Assembly (NCBI RefSeq): GCF_900142655.1
Contig: NZ_FRBQ01000008.1
Span: 1-64,000 of the forward strand
Direction of reading: 5' to 3'
DNA length: 64,000 nt
DNA from: Phytopseudomonas punonensis
GTDB lineage: Bacteria > Pseudomonadota > Gammaproteobacteria > Pseudomonadales > Pseudomonadaceae
The stretch's first letter is position 1. Each line of letters begins with the position of its first letter. Both the position numbers and the translations under genes were made by a program. Shown one piece after another: positions 54,817 to 64,000 of the stretch. The notes below the pieces were generated by a model. It saw only the letters and a program-made list of their open reading frames with translations, made no database searches and was not told the origin of the DNA.

Positions 54817-54852
54817 AAAGCCCCGTCATCCGCTGGATGACGGGGCTTTTTT
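54817..54852 (+). terminator. Terminator of ybiT
   Basis: AGCCCCGTCATCC (54819-54831), loop GCT, GGATGACGGGGCT (54835-54847), then TTTTTT. A 13-bp perfect stem. Confidence 0.92.
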
Positions 54853-54943
54853 GTCAGCGGACTTTCAAAGTACTGTGGGAACGGGCCATGCCCGTGATTT
54901 CGCGCCCATGGCGCGCCCACATCGAGCGGCTGAGAGGGGTTTT

Positions 54944-55017
54944 GTAGGGTGGATGGCGCGTTTTCATCCACCATGGGGTCACAGAGCGGTGGACGGGTGA
55001 AACGTCGTCCACCCTAC
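54944..55017. repeat. MITE-like palindromic repeat
   Basis: GTAGGGTGGA (54944-54953) and TCCACCCTAC (55008-55017) are exact inverted ends of a 74-bp unit with a TGGATG/CATCCA inner pair. The type GTAGGGTGGAT...TCCACCCTAC is widespread in pseudomonad genomes (recalled). Region 54853-55098 holds no gene. Confidence 0.65.
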
Positions 55018-55053
55018 GGACTACGCAATCGGAAAAGTCAGGCTACAGATACA

Positions 55054-55081
55054 AAAACGCCGCTCGATCGAGCGGCGTTTT
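55054..55081. terminator. Bidirectional terminator after htpG
   Basis: A 28-bp perfect palindrome: AAAACGCCGCTCGA and its exact complement. It works in both directions and ends the htpG transcript. Confidence 0.9.
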
Positions 55082-55098
55082 GCGTAGCGGCTAGCGGA

Positions 55099-57009
55099 TC
55101 AAGCGGACAGCTCGACTAGCAGCTTGTTCAGACGCTGCACGTAAGCGGCCGGGTCTTTCAGGCTATCGCCGGCAGCCAATGCGGCCTGGTCGAAGAGGAT
55201 GTGCGACAGGTCGCCAAAGCGATCTTCGTCCGGCTCGGCATCCAGCTTCTCGATCAGCGGATGGTTCGGATTGAATTCGAAGATCGGCTTCGAATCCGGC
55301 ACCTTCTGCCCACTTGCTTCGAGGATCTGGCGCATCTGCAGGCCCAGGTCCTGTTCGCCGATGGCCAGGATCGCTGGCGAATCGGTCAGGCGATGGGATA
55401 CGCGAACTTCCGCGACCTGCTCGCCCAGCGCGGTTTTCAGGCGCTCGACCAGACCTTCCTTGCTCTTGGCGACTTCTTCCTGGGCTTTCTTGTCCTCTTC
55501 CGAGTCCAGCGAGCCCAGGTCCAGATCACCACGGGCTACGTCGATGAACGACTTGCCGTCAAACTCAGTCAGGTAGCTCATCAGCCACTCATCAATGCGG
55601 TCGGTCAGCAGCAGCACTTCGATGCCTTTCTTGCGGAAGACTTCCAGGTGCGGGCTGTTCTTGACCTGCGCGTAGGATTCGCCGGTGAGGAAGTAGATCT
55701 TGTCTTGGCCTTCCTTCAGGCGGCTGACGTAGTCGCCCAGGGAAACCACCTGCTCGCCCTCGCCTTCAGCGGTCGAGGCGAAGCGCAGCAGGCCAGCGAT
55801 CTTTTCCTTATTGGCGAAGTCTTCTGCCGGGCCTTCCTTGAGCACCTGGCCGAAGTTCTTCCAGAACGCCTTGTACTGCTCGGGTTCGTTCTTCGCCAGC
55901 TTTTCCAGCATGTCGAGCACGCGCTTGGTCAGCGCCGACTTCATCGAGTCGATCACCGGATCCTTCTGCAGGATCTCGCGCGAGACGTTCAGCGACAGGT
56001 CGTTGGAATCGACCACCCCCTTGATGAAGCGCAGGTACAGCGGCAGGAACTCGTCGGCCTGGTCCATGATGAACACGCGCTGCACGTACAGCTTCAGGCC
56101 GCGCGGTGCTTCACGCTGATACAGGTCGAACGGCGCACGGCCGGGAACGTACAGCAGCGAGGTGTATTCCAGCTTGCCTTCGACCTTGTTGTGGCTCCAG
56201 CTCAGCGGATTGTCGTAATCGTGGGAAACGTGTTTATAGAATTCCTGGTACTGCTCGTCGGTGACCTCGGTGCGCGGGCGTGTCCACAGCGCACTGGCGC
56301 GGTTGACCACTTCCCACTCGGGCTCGGCGGGCTTGTCCTTCTCTTCACCGTGGAATTCTTTCGGCAGCTCGATCGGCAGACCGATATGGTCGGAGTATTT
56401 CTTGATGACGTTGCGCAGACGCCAGCCATCAGCGAACTCTTCTTCGCCGCTTTTCAGGTGTAGGACGATGCGAGTACCGCGCTCGGCCTTCTCGACGGTC
56501 GCGATCTCGAAGTCGCCCTCGCCTTTGGACGCCCAGTGCACGCCTTCGCCAGCCGACAGACCGGCGCGACGGGTGAACACTTCTACCTTGTCGGCGACGA
56601 TGAACGCCGAATAGAAGCCCACTCCAAACTGACCGATCAGGCTCGAGTCCTTCTTCTGGTCGCCGGAGAGGTTCTTCAAGAAGTCAGCAGTGCCGGACTT
56701 GGCGATGGTGCCCAGGTGCGCGATGGTTTCTTCGCGGCTCATGCCGATGCCGTTGTCTTCGAGGGTGACGGTCTTGGCGTCTTTGTCGAAGCTCACACGG
56801 ATCTTCAGCTCGGAGCCGCCCTCGAGCAGCTCAGGCTTGGCCAGCGCCTCGAAACGCAGCTTGTCGACGGCGTCGGAGGCGTTGGAGATCAACTCGCGCA
56901 GGAAGATTTCCTTGTTGGAATACAGCGAGTGAATCATGAGGTGCAGCAGCTGCTTTACCTCGGTCTGGAAGCCCAGGGTTTCTTTTTGAGTTTCCACACT
57001 CATGGTCAT
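55099..57009 (-). CDS. htpG: Chaperone HtpG (Hsp90)
   Basis: 636 residues, the usual length for this family. GHKL ATPase N-terminus: ELISNASDAVDKLRFEAL (catalytic Glu, Asn), VTLEDNGIGMSREETI, GQFGVGFYSAFIVADKV; middle domain YVRRVFIMDQ-like LYVQRVFIMDQADEFLPLYLRF; C-terminal dimer region. It folds client proteins with DnaK. It lies alone between terminators. Confidence 0.98.
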   Translation of the reverse strand: MTMSVETQKETLGFQTEVKQLLHLMIHSLYSNKEIFLRELISNASDAVDKLRFEALAKPELLEGGSELKIRVSFDKDAKTVTLEDNGIGMSREETIAHLGTIAKSGTADFLKNLSGDQKKDSSLIGQFGVGFYSAFIVADKVEVFTRRAGLSAGEGVHWASKGEGDFEIATVEKAERGTRIVLHLKSGEEEFADGWRLRNVIKKYSDHIGLPIELPKEFHGEEKDKPAEPEWEVVNRASALWTRPRTEVTDEQYQEFYKHVSHDYDNPLSWSHNKVEGKLEYTSLLYVPGRAPFDLYQREAPRGLKLYVQRVFIMDQADEFLPLYLRFIKGVVDSNDLSLNVSREILQKDPVIDSMKSALTKRVLDMLEKLAKNEPEQYKAFWKNFGQVLKEGPAEDFANKEKIAGLLRFASTAEGEGEQVVSLGDYVSRLKEGQDKIYFLTGESYAQVKNSPHLEVFRKKGIEVLLLTDRIDEWLMSYLTEFDGKSFIDVARGDLDLGSLDSEEDKKAQEEVAKSKEGLVERLKTALGEQVAEVRVSHRLTDSPAILAIGEQDLGLQMRQILEASGQKVPDSKPIFEFNPNHPLIEKLDAEPDEDRFGDLSHILFDQAALAAGDSLKDPAAYVQRLNKLLVELSA

Positions 57010-57084
57010 CTAACTCCACATTGATGGCTAAGCCGCGGTACGGCGGATGACCATCAGGTGGGGGCGGCGGGGAAAAACTTCAAG

Positions 57085-58329
57085 TCATTGATCAACCAGT
57101 TCGGCATGCACCACATCGGCGGGCGCCATGCTGAAGCGTGCTTCGCCCGAACCATTCAGGCGTTGACGCAGCACCAGGTGGCCTTGCTCATCGATGCCAG
57201 CAAACTGCCCCTGTACCGACGTGCCCTTTTCACTGAACAGACGCATCGACTGATTCACGTAGCGCTGCGGCTCGGCGAGCAGGCGTGCGAGGCTGAAATC
57301 GGCACGCGCCGGCTGGCCAGCTTCCGGCTGACTGTTCGCTGCAGCAGGCGCAGCGGTCGTTGCAGGTTTCGCCTCCGCGGCCGCCGGGACGGCTGGGAAG
57401 CGATCGTCCTCGACCCGCCAGCCGAGCTGTGGCTGCTTGCTCAGACGCACCGGCAAACGCTGCTCATGCCCATTGATGCGCGCCGCTACGTCGAGTGCCA
57501 GGCTGCTGGTGGTCACCGAATGCAAAGGCAGCGGCAGGAGCTGCACATCGCGGGTAGCGAAGCGGCGCTGCAGGTAGTCGGTGATTACGTAGCTCAGAGT
57601 GTCGGGTGAGTCGATCATGCGGTCGACACTGCCTTGCTCATAGCGCAGCCCGTTGCGGAACAGCTCGACCTTGCCGCTCAGGGTGGTCTGGAACTGCGCT
57701 GGCAACACCAGATGGAATTCGCCCACCAGACGATTAGGCTCTTGCGGGCGCAAATCCAGATGCAGCGTATAGCCGCCCTTCACCTGGCGAGCTTCGGGCA
57801 GATCCTGATCGGGCAGTAGCCAGCTGAGCTCGATTTCCGGCAACTGACCCGGATCATCCGGCAGTACATCAAGCCGCAGGCCATCGGCGGCGACCGGAAG
57901 ACCACGGATGCTGAGCTCACGGCGCGCGAAGAAATCCTGGCCTTCGCGCAAGCTGAGCACGCCATCGACAAGGTCGCCCTCCTGCGGTGCGAAAGGCTCG
58001 CCGTTGAGCTGACCGTGCAGCTGGATATTCAGCTCGCCAGGCGCAGCTTGCTGGGGCTGCAGCCACTGCAAACCGATGATCGCTTCCAGTCGTTGCGGGT
58101 CCTGCCCGGCCATCACCGCAAAGCCGACTACCAGGGGAATCATGCCCAATGCGCAGCAGGCCAGTGCCTGTTTGGCGCGGCGCCAGTGGCACACGATGAA
58201 CAGCAGCATGAACGGCGGCAGCAAACACGCCCAGCCCCACAACAGACCAGTGGCGAAACCACGCAGTACCAGCATCACCAGGCCGACGAGGATCAACAGC
58301 AGCCCGCCCAGGATCAACAGCGCGTCCAT
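57085..58329 (-). CDS. Membrane-anchored protein of unknown function
   Basis: 414 residues. N-terminus has two to three membrane segments (ALLILGGLLLILVGLVMLVL, LLWGWACLLPPFMLLFIVCHW, ALACCALGMIPLVVGFAVMA), then a large soluble domain with beta strands (GEFHLVLPAQFQTTLSGKVELF) and an Ala/Pro linker before a small C-terminal domain (YVNQSMRLFSEKGTSVQGQFAGIDEQGHLVLRQRL). Start AAGGAA upstream of 58329. Conserved in pseudomonads as I recall; function unknown. Confidence 0.65.
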   Translation of the reverse strand: MDALLILGGLLLILVGLVMLVLRGFATGLLWGWACLLPPFMLLFIVCHWRRAKQALACCALGMIPLVVGFAVMAGQDPQRLEAIIGLQWLQPQQAAPGELNIQLHGQLNGEPFAPQEGDLVDGVLSLREGQDFFARRELSIRGLPVAADGLRLDVLPDDPGQLPEIELSWLLPDQDLPEARQVKGGYTLHLDLRPQEPNRLVGEFHLVLPAQFQTTLSGKVELFRNGLRYEQGSVDRMIDSPDTLSYVITDYLQRRFATRDVQLLPLPLHSVTTSSLALDVAARINGHEQRLPVRLSKQPQLGWRVEDDRFPAVPAAAEAKPATTAAPAAANSQPEAGQPARADFSLARLLAEPQRYVNQSMRLFSEKGTSVQGQFAGIDEQGHLVLRQRLNGSGEARFSMAPADVVHAELVDQ

Positions 58330-58343
58330 TCGATTTCCTTAGA

Positions 58344-58433
58344 TCAATAGCCAGAGCCGGCAGCCGCGATGACGCAGGCTGCCAGCAGCAAAAAAGCAGC
58401 GCCACGATAGTCATCACGCGACATGCGTTCCAT
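58344..58433 (-). CDS. Possible 29-residue hydrophobic mini-protein
   Basis: MERMSRDDYRGAAFLLLAAC... then IAAAGSGY. Its stop lies 14 nt before the next start, and LLLAAC looks like a lipobox or a short membrane anchor. There is no strong ribosome site, so this is uncertain. Confidence 0.3.
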   Translation of the reverse strand: MERMSRDDYRGAAFLLLAACVIAAAGSGY

Positions 58434-58595
58434 CGACGCGTCGAGGATTTTGATGATTGGTGACGGCCCCGGATTGGTGCTTTCAACGCCAACTGATGAC
58501 GCAAAAAAGGGCAATAAGGCAAAGTCAGTGAACTTATTTCGCCTCGGATGCCTCGAAAAACGGTAATGGTCTTTACCCAAAGGAGAAACACCACC

Positions 58596-58889
58596 ATGCA
58601 AAAATCAGTCGCTTACGCCTTCATGCTGGCTGCCACGCTGGGCCTTGCGGCCTGTGACAAGCCGTCCGAAAACAAAGCTCAAGATGCTCAGGAAGCACGT
58701 ACTGAAGCTCAAGAGTCGATGAACGACGCTGCTAAAGAAAGCAACGAAGCTGCACAGAAAGAAGCAGAGGCTGCTCAAGAAGCTGCCAAAGAGCAACAGG
58801 AAGAAGCTCAAACCCCACCAGCCACTGCCCCGGCCGAGCCTGCAGCCCCTGCAGATCCAGCCGCGCCTGCTGCACCGAAGCAGCAGTAA
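58596..58889 (+). CDS. Small lipoprotein with helical Ala/Glu/Gln-rich body
   Basis: 97 residues. Signal with lipobox LGLAACDK (Cys20 lipidated), then a highly charged helix (DAQEARTEAQESMNDAAKESNEAAQKEAEAAQEAAKEQQ) and a Pro/Ala tail that could reach the peptidoglycan. AAGGAG lies 10 nt before the ATG. An outer-membrane lipoprotein of unknown role. Confidence 0.75.
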   Translation: MQKSVAYAFMLAATLGLAACDKPSENKAQDAQEARTEAQESMNDAAKESNEAAQKEAEAAQEAAKEQQEEAQTPPATAPAEPAAPADPAAPAAPKQQ

Positions 58890-58902
58890 GCTGACCTCTT
58901 CA

Positions 58903-58930
58903 CGTTACCCGCAGCCTGCTGCGGGTAACG
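58903..58930. terminator. Convergent hairpin after the lipoprotein gene
   Basis: GTTACCCGCAGC (58904-58915), loop CT, GCTGCGGGTAAC (58918-58929). A perfect 12-bp stem between convergent genes; the T-run is missing. Confidence 0.65.
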
Positions 58931-58949
58931 CCTCCCCCCCTTTCCCGTC

Positions 58950-59342
58950 TCAACGCATCGCTGGTGTCAGCATCAGCAACAGCGTGCATCCCATACCAAC
59001 GATCCATACCAGGCTGCGCTGCCAGTGCAGGTCGGCCCAGTAGAAAACCAGATACAGCACCCGCGCAATTACGAAGATCACAGCTAGCCAATCGACCAGC
59101 CAACCGCTGCTCTGGGTGACGTGAGCCATCAGCACGCCCACGGCAAACAGCGGGAACGCTTCGAAGCTGTTTTGATGAGCCGCTAGGGCGCGTGCGCCAA
59201 AGCCGGTCAAACGTGCTTGCTGTGCGCGTGGATGATGATTGTCGTATTGCCCACCCTCCTGCTTCATGGCCTTGGCAACCGGTGCCTTGGCGATAAAGAT
59301 CAGCAGCGCGCTGATGAAGATGCACCAGAATGGAATGCTCAC
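58950..59342 (-). CDS. MAPEG-family membrane protein
   Basis: 130 residues from GTG 59342, which overlaps the previous stop (GTGA). Four membrane helices; the segment KAMKQEGGQYDNHHPRAQQARLTGFGARALAAHQNSFEAFPLFAVGVLMAHV is the MAPEG pattern (R-x-x-x-A-x-x-N). Related proteins handle glutathione and lipid mediators in eukaryotes; the bacterial role is unclear. Confidence 0.85.
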   Translation of the reverse strand: MSIPFWCIFISALLIFIAKAPVAKAMKQEGGQYDNHHPRAQQARLTGFGARALAAHQNSFEAFPLFAVGVLMAHVTQSSGWLVDWLAVIFVIARVLYLVFYWADLHWQRSLVWIVGMGCTLLLMLTPAMR

Positions 59343-60073
59343 TCGTTCTTCTCCTTGGCCGGCTCGAACGCCGGCGTTTGTGTGTACACCATTACCTCGA
59401 GTACATCCGAGTGAAATTCGCGGCGGTACAACACCACGACCACGCCAGTGCTCACCAGCATGAAGAACCACGGGTTGATGAACCACGCCAGGGTCGCCAT
59501 ACCGAAATAATAGGCGCGCAGGCCGTAGTTGAACTGGTTGGCGGCCATCGAGATGACCCGCGCGGTACGTTCGGCGAACGCCTTGCGCTCCTGCTCGGTG
59601 ACATGCCGCTCACCGATCATCGGTGCCGAACCCACCAGCACGGCAGCGAAATTGTACTGGCGCATGCACCAGCTGAAGGTGAAGAAGGCGTAGACGAATA
59701 CCACGCCCAGGCCCAGCAGCTTGACCTCCGACATCCCGCGGCTGGCCGACTGCACGAACGGCAGGTCGGCGAGCAGCGATACCGCGCGCTCTGAAGCACC
59801 GAGCACGGTAAGAATACCGGCCAGGATAATCAACGTACTGGAGGCGAAGAACGAGGCGTTACGCTCCAGGTTGCCGATCACGTTGGCGTCGGCAATCCGG
59901 TTCTCGCGCAGCAGCATGCGGCGCATCCAATCCTCGCGGTAAAGGTGCAGAACGCTCGCCAGGCAAGGTGTGGTCTTTCCCTTGGCATGGGCGTAACGGG
60001 TGTAGCCCGCCCAGCACAGGACGAACCAACAGGCGGCGATCAGGTGGTGTAGATAGTCTTCGCTGAGGGACAT
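59339..60073 (-). CDS. DUF599-family membrane protein
   Basis: 244 residues with four or so membrane segments. WMRRMLLRENRIADANVIGNLERNASFFASSTLIILAG and ANQFNYGLRAYYFGMATLAWF are the DUF599 conserved blocks. Function unknown. It is coupled to the MAPEG gene. Confidence 0.82.
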   Translation of the reverse strand: MSLSEDYLHHLIAACWFVLCWAGYTRYAHAKGKTTPCLASVLHLYREDWMRRMLLRENRIADANVIGNLERNASFFASSTLIILAGILTVLGASERAVSLLADLPFVQSASRGMSEVKLLGLGVVFVYAFFTFSWCMRQYNFAAVLVGSAPMIGERHVTEQERKAFAERTARVISMAANQFNYGLRAYYFGMATLAWFINPWFFMLVSTGVVVVLYRREFHSDVLEVMVYTQTPAFEPAKEKNE

Positions 60074-60118
60074 GCAGGCTCCTTGTAGGCTGTAGCGATT
60101 ATAGCCGCGGCAGGCAAT

Positions 60119-60143
60119 AAAAAGCCGCTCCTGGGAGCGGCTC
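60119..60143 (-). terminator. Terminator of brnQ
   Basis: AGCCGCTCC (60123-60131), loop TG, GGAGCGGCT (60134-60142), then T-run on the minus strand (A4-5 at 60118-60123). Confidence 0.85.
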
Positions 60144-60163
60144 TTGTGCAGCAGAAATGGCAG

Positions 60164-61477
60164 TCAGGCGCTGACCTGACGCTTCGCTGCGCAAACACGG
60201 TCAAGCACAAGGCTGATCGCCAGGGTGACCAGTACCGGAACCAGCCAACCCAGGCTCTGGGCGGCCAGCGGCAGCTTGGTCAACGCCTGGGGTACGTAGG
60301 CGCCCCACCCTGCAGCGGCCATTCCGTCTGCCACGCCGAAGATCAGCGTCACGGCCATGACCGGGATGAATACCCGCGGCTGCGACACCCACAGGCGGTT
60401 CATCAGGCTCAACGCCACCAGCACGATAGCCAGTGGATAGAGGCCGACCAGCACGGGCACCGACACGCTGATCAGCTGCGTCAGCCCCTGGTTGGAGACT
60501 GCTAGGCTGAACAGCGCTAGCAAGATGACCACGGCGCGATAAGGCACCTTGAGCAAATCACCGAAGAACTCGCCGCATGCGGTCAGCAGGCCGACGCCGG
60601 TGGTCAGGCAGGCCAGAATGATCACCACGGCCAGCAGCAGGGAACCGGCGGAGCCGAAGGTCTGGTTCACGTAAGTGGTGAGGATCTGCCCACCGTTCTC
60701 CGCCCCGGCCGCCAGCTCGTGGCTGGTGGCGCCGAGGTAGAATAGCGACAGATACACCAGCGACAACGCCAGCGCAGCAATCACACCCGCTATCACGCAG
60801 TAACGGGTGATCAATCCACTGTCGGTGATGCCGCGAGCACGCACGGCGTTGGCGATCACGATACCGAACACCAAGGCGCCCAGCGCATCCATGGTCAAGT
60901 AGCCCTGCAGGAAGCCCTGCACCAGTGGCTCGCTACGATAGGCACCCGTGGCCTCGCCTACTTCGCCGGCCGGGGCGAAAACCGCCGCACCGCCGAGGAT
61001 CACCAACGCGATGATCAGCACAGGGGTGATGAACTTGCCGACCCGGTCGACCAGGCGCCCTGGCGTCAGCGACAGGAATAGCACCACGGCGAAGTACACC
61101 AGCGTATAGACGAACAGCGCCGTTGCGCTGTTGCCCACGAAGGGTTGCATACCGATCTCGAACGACGCCACGGCGGTACGTGGCGTGGCGAACAACGGGC
61201 CAATCGCCAGGTACACCGCCACCGCCAGGGCAACGCCTGCCCAACGGCCAATCGGCGTAGTCAGGGTGGGCAGACCACCGCCCACGCGAGCCAGTGCCAC
61301 CACGGTGAGTAGCGGCAGACCTACGCCGGTAAGCAGAAAACCCACGGCAGCCGCACCGATGTTTTCACCGGCAGACAGGCCTGCACTGGGTGGGAAGATG
61401 ATGTTGCCCGCGCCCAGAAAAAGCGCGAACGTCATGAAACCGAGAGCCAGGATGTCGAGGCTTTTCAAGCGAGTCAT
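60164..61477 (-). CDS. brnQ: Branched-chain amino acid transporter BrnQ
   Basis: 437 residues, about 12 membrane helices. LALGFMTFALFLGAGNIIFPP at the N-terminus and GYLTMDALGALVFGIVIANAVRARG are hallmarks of the LIVCS family. It carries Leu, Ile and Val into the cell with a cation. Start at 61477 (MTRLKSLDIL); an upstream in-frame extension is Arg-rich and not part of the family. Confidence 0.95.
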   Translation of the reverse strand: MTRLKSLDILALGFMTFALFLGAGNIIFPPSAGLSAGENIGAAAVGFLLTGVGLPLLTVVALARVGGGLPTLTTPIGRWAGVALAVAVYLAIGPLFATPRTAVASFEIGMQPFVGNSATALFVYTLVYFAVVLFLSLTPGRLVDRVGKFITPVLIIALVILGGAAVFAPAGEVGEATGAYRSEPLVQGFLQGYLTMDALGALVFGIVIANAVRARGITDSGLITRYCVIAGVIAALALSLVYLSLFYLGATSHELAAGAENGGQILTTYVNQTFGSAGSLLLAVVIILACLTTGVGLLTACGEFFGDLLKVPYRAVVILLALFSLAVSNQGLTQLISVSVPVLVGLYPLAIVLVALSLMNRLWVSQPRVFIPVMAVTLIFGVADGMAAAGWGAYVPQALTKLPLAAQSLGWLVPVLVTLAISLVLDRVCAAKRQVSA

Positions 61478-61695
61478 AGAGGGAAATACCACAGGCAGAA
61501 GATCAAAATGTTCCGGAGGGTTTCCATCGAGGGTCAGGGAAACGTCGCCCGGGCTCGTGGGCCAGGCCAATGGAGGTACAGGCATCTGCTTGTGGCAGCG
61601 CGTGCGCCGGGGCGGCAATGGTAACGAAAAACCGCCAGCATCTCGAAATTGCCGGCTGTAGTGTCGACTGACTGAACGTCTGCGTCGCCTCAACG
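61478..61695. other. Upstream region of brnQ
   Basis: No gene is seen in these 218 bp; they should hold the brnQ promoter. No clear regulatory motif was found. Confidence 0.4.
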
Positions 61696-61723
61696 AAAAA
61701 GGCCACCCGAAGGTGGCCTTTTT
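61696..61723. terminator. Bidirectional terminator after sucD
   Basis: AAAAAGGCCACC, loop CGAA, GGTGGCCTTTTT. It ends the suc operon on the minus strand and works in both directions. Confidence 0.9.
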
Positions 61724-61739
61724 CTTAGATCAGAATGGC

Positions 61740-62626
61740 TTACGCCTTCTTCACTTCCCAACCAGTCAGCTCGGCCAGGGCCTTGCCGATGTCAGCCAGG
61801 GAACGCACGGTTTTCACGCCAGCGTCTTGCAGAGCAGCGAATTTCTCGTCTGCAGTGCCTTTGCCGCCGGAGATGATGGCGCCAGCATGGCCCATACGCT
61901 TGCCGGGAGGAGCGGTAACGCCAGCGATGTAGGAAACTACAGGCTTGGTTACGTTTGCCTTGATGTAGGCCGCCGCTTCTTCTTCAGCCGAACCGCCGAT
62001 CTCACCGATCATGACGATCGCTTCGGTCTTCGGGTCTTCCTGGAACAGCTTCAGGATGTCGATGAAGTTCGAACCCGGAATCGGGTCACCACCGATGCCC
62101 ACGCAAGTGGACTGGCCGAAGCCGGCGTCAGTGGTCTGCTTGACGGCTTCATAGGTCAGGGTGCCGGAACGCGACACGATGCCTACTTTGCCTGGCAGGT
62201 GGATGTGACCTGGCATGATGCCGATCTTGCACTCGCCCGGAGTGATAACGCCTGGGCAGTTCGGGCCGATCAGGGTAACACCCAGTTCGTCGCACTTGAC
62301 CTTGGCATCGAGCATGTCGAGGGTAGGAATACCTTCGGTGATGCAGACGATCAGTTTGATGCCGGCGAAGGCAGCTTCCAGGATCGAGTCTTTGCAGAAC
62401 GGAGCCGGAACGTAGATGACCGAAGCGTCAGCGCCAGTTGCAGCAACAGCTTCAGCAACGGTGTTGAACACTGGCAGGTTCAGGTGGGTAGTACCGCCTT
62501 TGCCTGGAGTCACGCCGCCAACCATCTTGGTGCCGTAGGCGATGGCTTGTTCGGAGTGGAAGGTACCTTGCGAGCCAGTGAAACCCTGGCAGATAACCTT
62601 GGTGTCTTTATTGATCAGGACGCTCA

Positions 62627-62627
<1 letters not shown>
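61740..62627 (-). CDS. sucD: Succinyl-CoA synthetase alpha subunit
   Basis: 295 residues. GFTGSQGTFHSEQAIAYGTKMVGGVTPGKGG (CoA-binding Rossmann), IGPNCPGVITPGECKIG, and GKRMGHAGAIISGGKGTA with the phosphorylated His. It makes ATP from succinyl-CoA in the TCA cycle, together with SucC. Its ATG overlaps the sucC stop (TAATG). Confidence 0.98.
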
Positions 62628-63793
<1,166 letters not shown>

Positions 63794-64000
63794 GCTTGTC
63801 TACCGTCTTCGTTTAGGTATTGCGCATCGGTGCTGCACTTACGTGCCGCACCACCTGTGGCTGCCTCAAGGCAGCCCGGCGCACATTCCGCGTTAGGCCT
63901 GGGCCTCGCACGGGCAATGCACCGTGGTTCTGCTTCGCGAAAAACCGTCCGCACGCTACCAGCTCGAGAGCTGGCAGCGCACTGACAATTTCTTAGCGTT
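63794..64000. other. Upstream region of sucC
   Basis: No gene is seen in the last 207 bp. A CCAGCTC/GAGCTGG palindrome at 63959-63974 may end an upstream gene or be a regulatory site. Confidence 0.4.

Noticed and set aside
55201..56463. 420-codon plus-strand frame opposite htpG
   Set aside because: Antisense to a well conserved chaperone; no start signal and no motif.

Overview
The window is a piece of a Pseudomonas-type chromosome (high GC; sucCD, brnQ, htpG and ybiT of pseudomonad type) that carries one apparently complete lambdoid prophage of about 50 kb. Species cannot be fixed from the sequence. Host DNA occupies 1-2903 (an IS3-family element that has cut an MltR-like gene, and a GGDEF diguanylate cyclase) and about 53209-64000 (ABC-F ATPase ybiT, htpG, envelope and small membrane genes, brnQ, sucD, sucC). 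The prophage lies between attL (2904-2936) and attR (53208-53240), a 33-bp imperfect duplication of the first codons of ybiT, so the phage has inserted exactly at the start of that gene.

The prophage is laid out like a mirror image of lambda. An immunity region (36.0-41.2 kb) holds a tandem-HTH S24 repressor, a possible exclusion gene, an SRAP protein, a LexA-boxed DUF1654-umuD-umuC operon, and two three-site operator arrays that share a 17-bp consensus. From the left operator, genes run leftwards on the minus strand: Cro, an O/DnaT-like initiator with iterons, DnaC, a nin-like region with a second tyrosine recombinase and a VRR-NUC nuclease, a candidate late regulator, holin-like proteins, HNH, TerS, TerL, portal, ClpP-like protease, HK97-type capsid, connectors, tail tube, tail chaperones with a -1 frameshift, tape measure, tip and fibre genes, endolysin and nested spanins. 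This is an HK97-type siphovirus. A cargo island (14.97-19.6 kb) of independently expressed genes interrupts the tail module: an Ash/Icd-like ORF with an antirepressor, a NYN-domain protein, two membrane proteins and a candidate small RNA.

From the right operator the early operon runs rightwards (41.2-53.2 kb) through a nut-like leader. It contains a complete diversity-generating retroelement (DGR): three target genes of the DUF1566/C-type-lectin kind with variable repeats (42194-42298, 45865-45972, 46543-46643), an Avd-like helper (46712-47068), a template repeat (47232-47336) and a DGR reverse transcriptase (to 48432). All 36 substitutions between the template and the three variable repeats fall on template adenines. 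Around it are a DEDDh exonuclease, an N6-adenine and a C5-cytosine methyltransferase, a reading frame fully overlapping the latter, and xis/int at the end next to attR.

The most interesting points are the three-target DGR placed in an early, non-virion operon; the template that overlaps the start of its own reverse transcriptase; the Ash-Ant locus with serial stem-loops resembling the P1 c4-icd-ant system; the dual-coding methyltransferase; and several small RNA, origin and operator elements read directly from the sequence.
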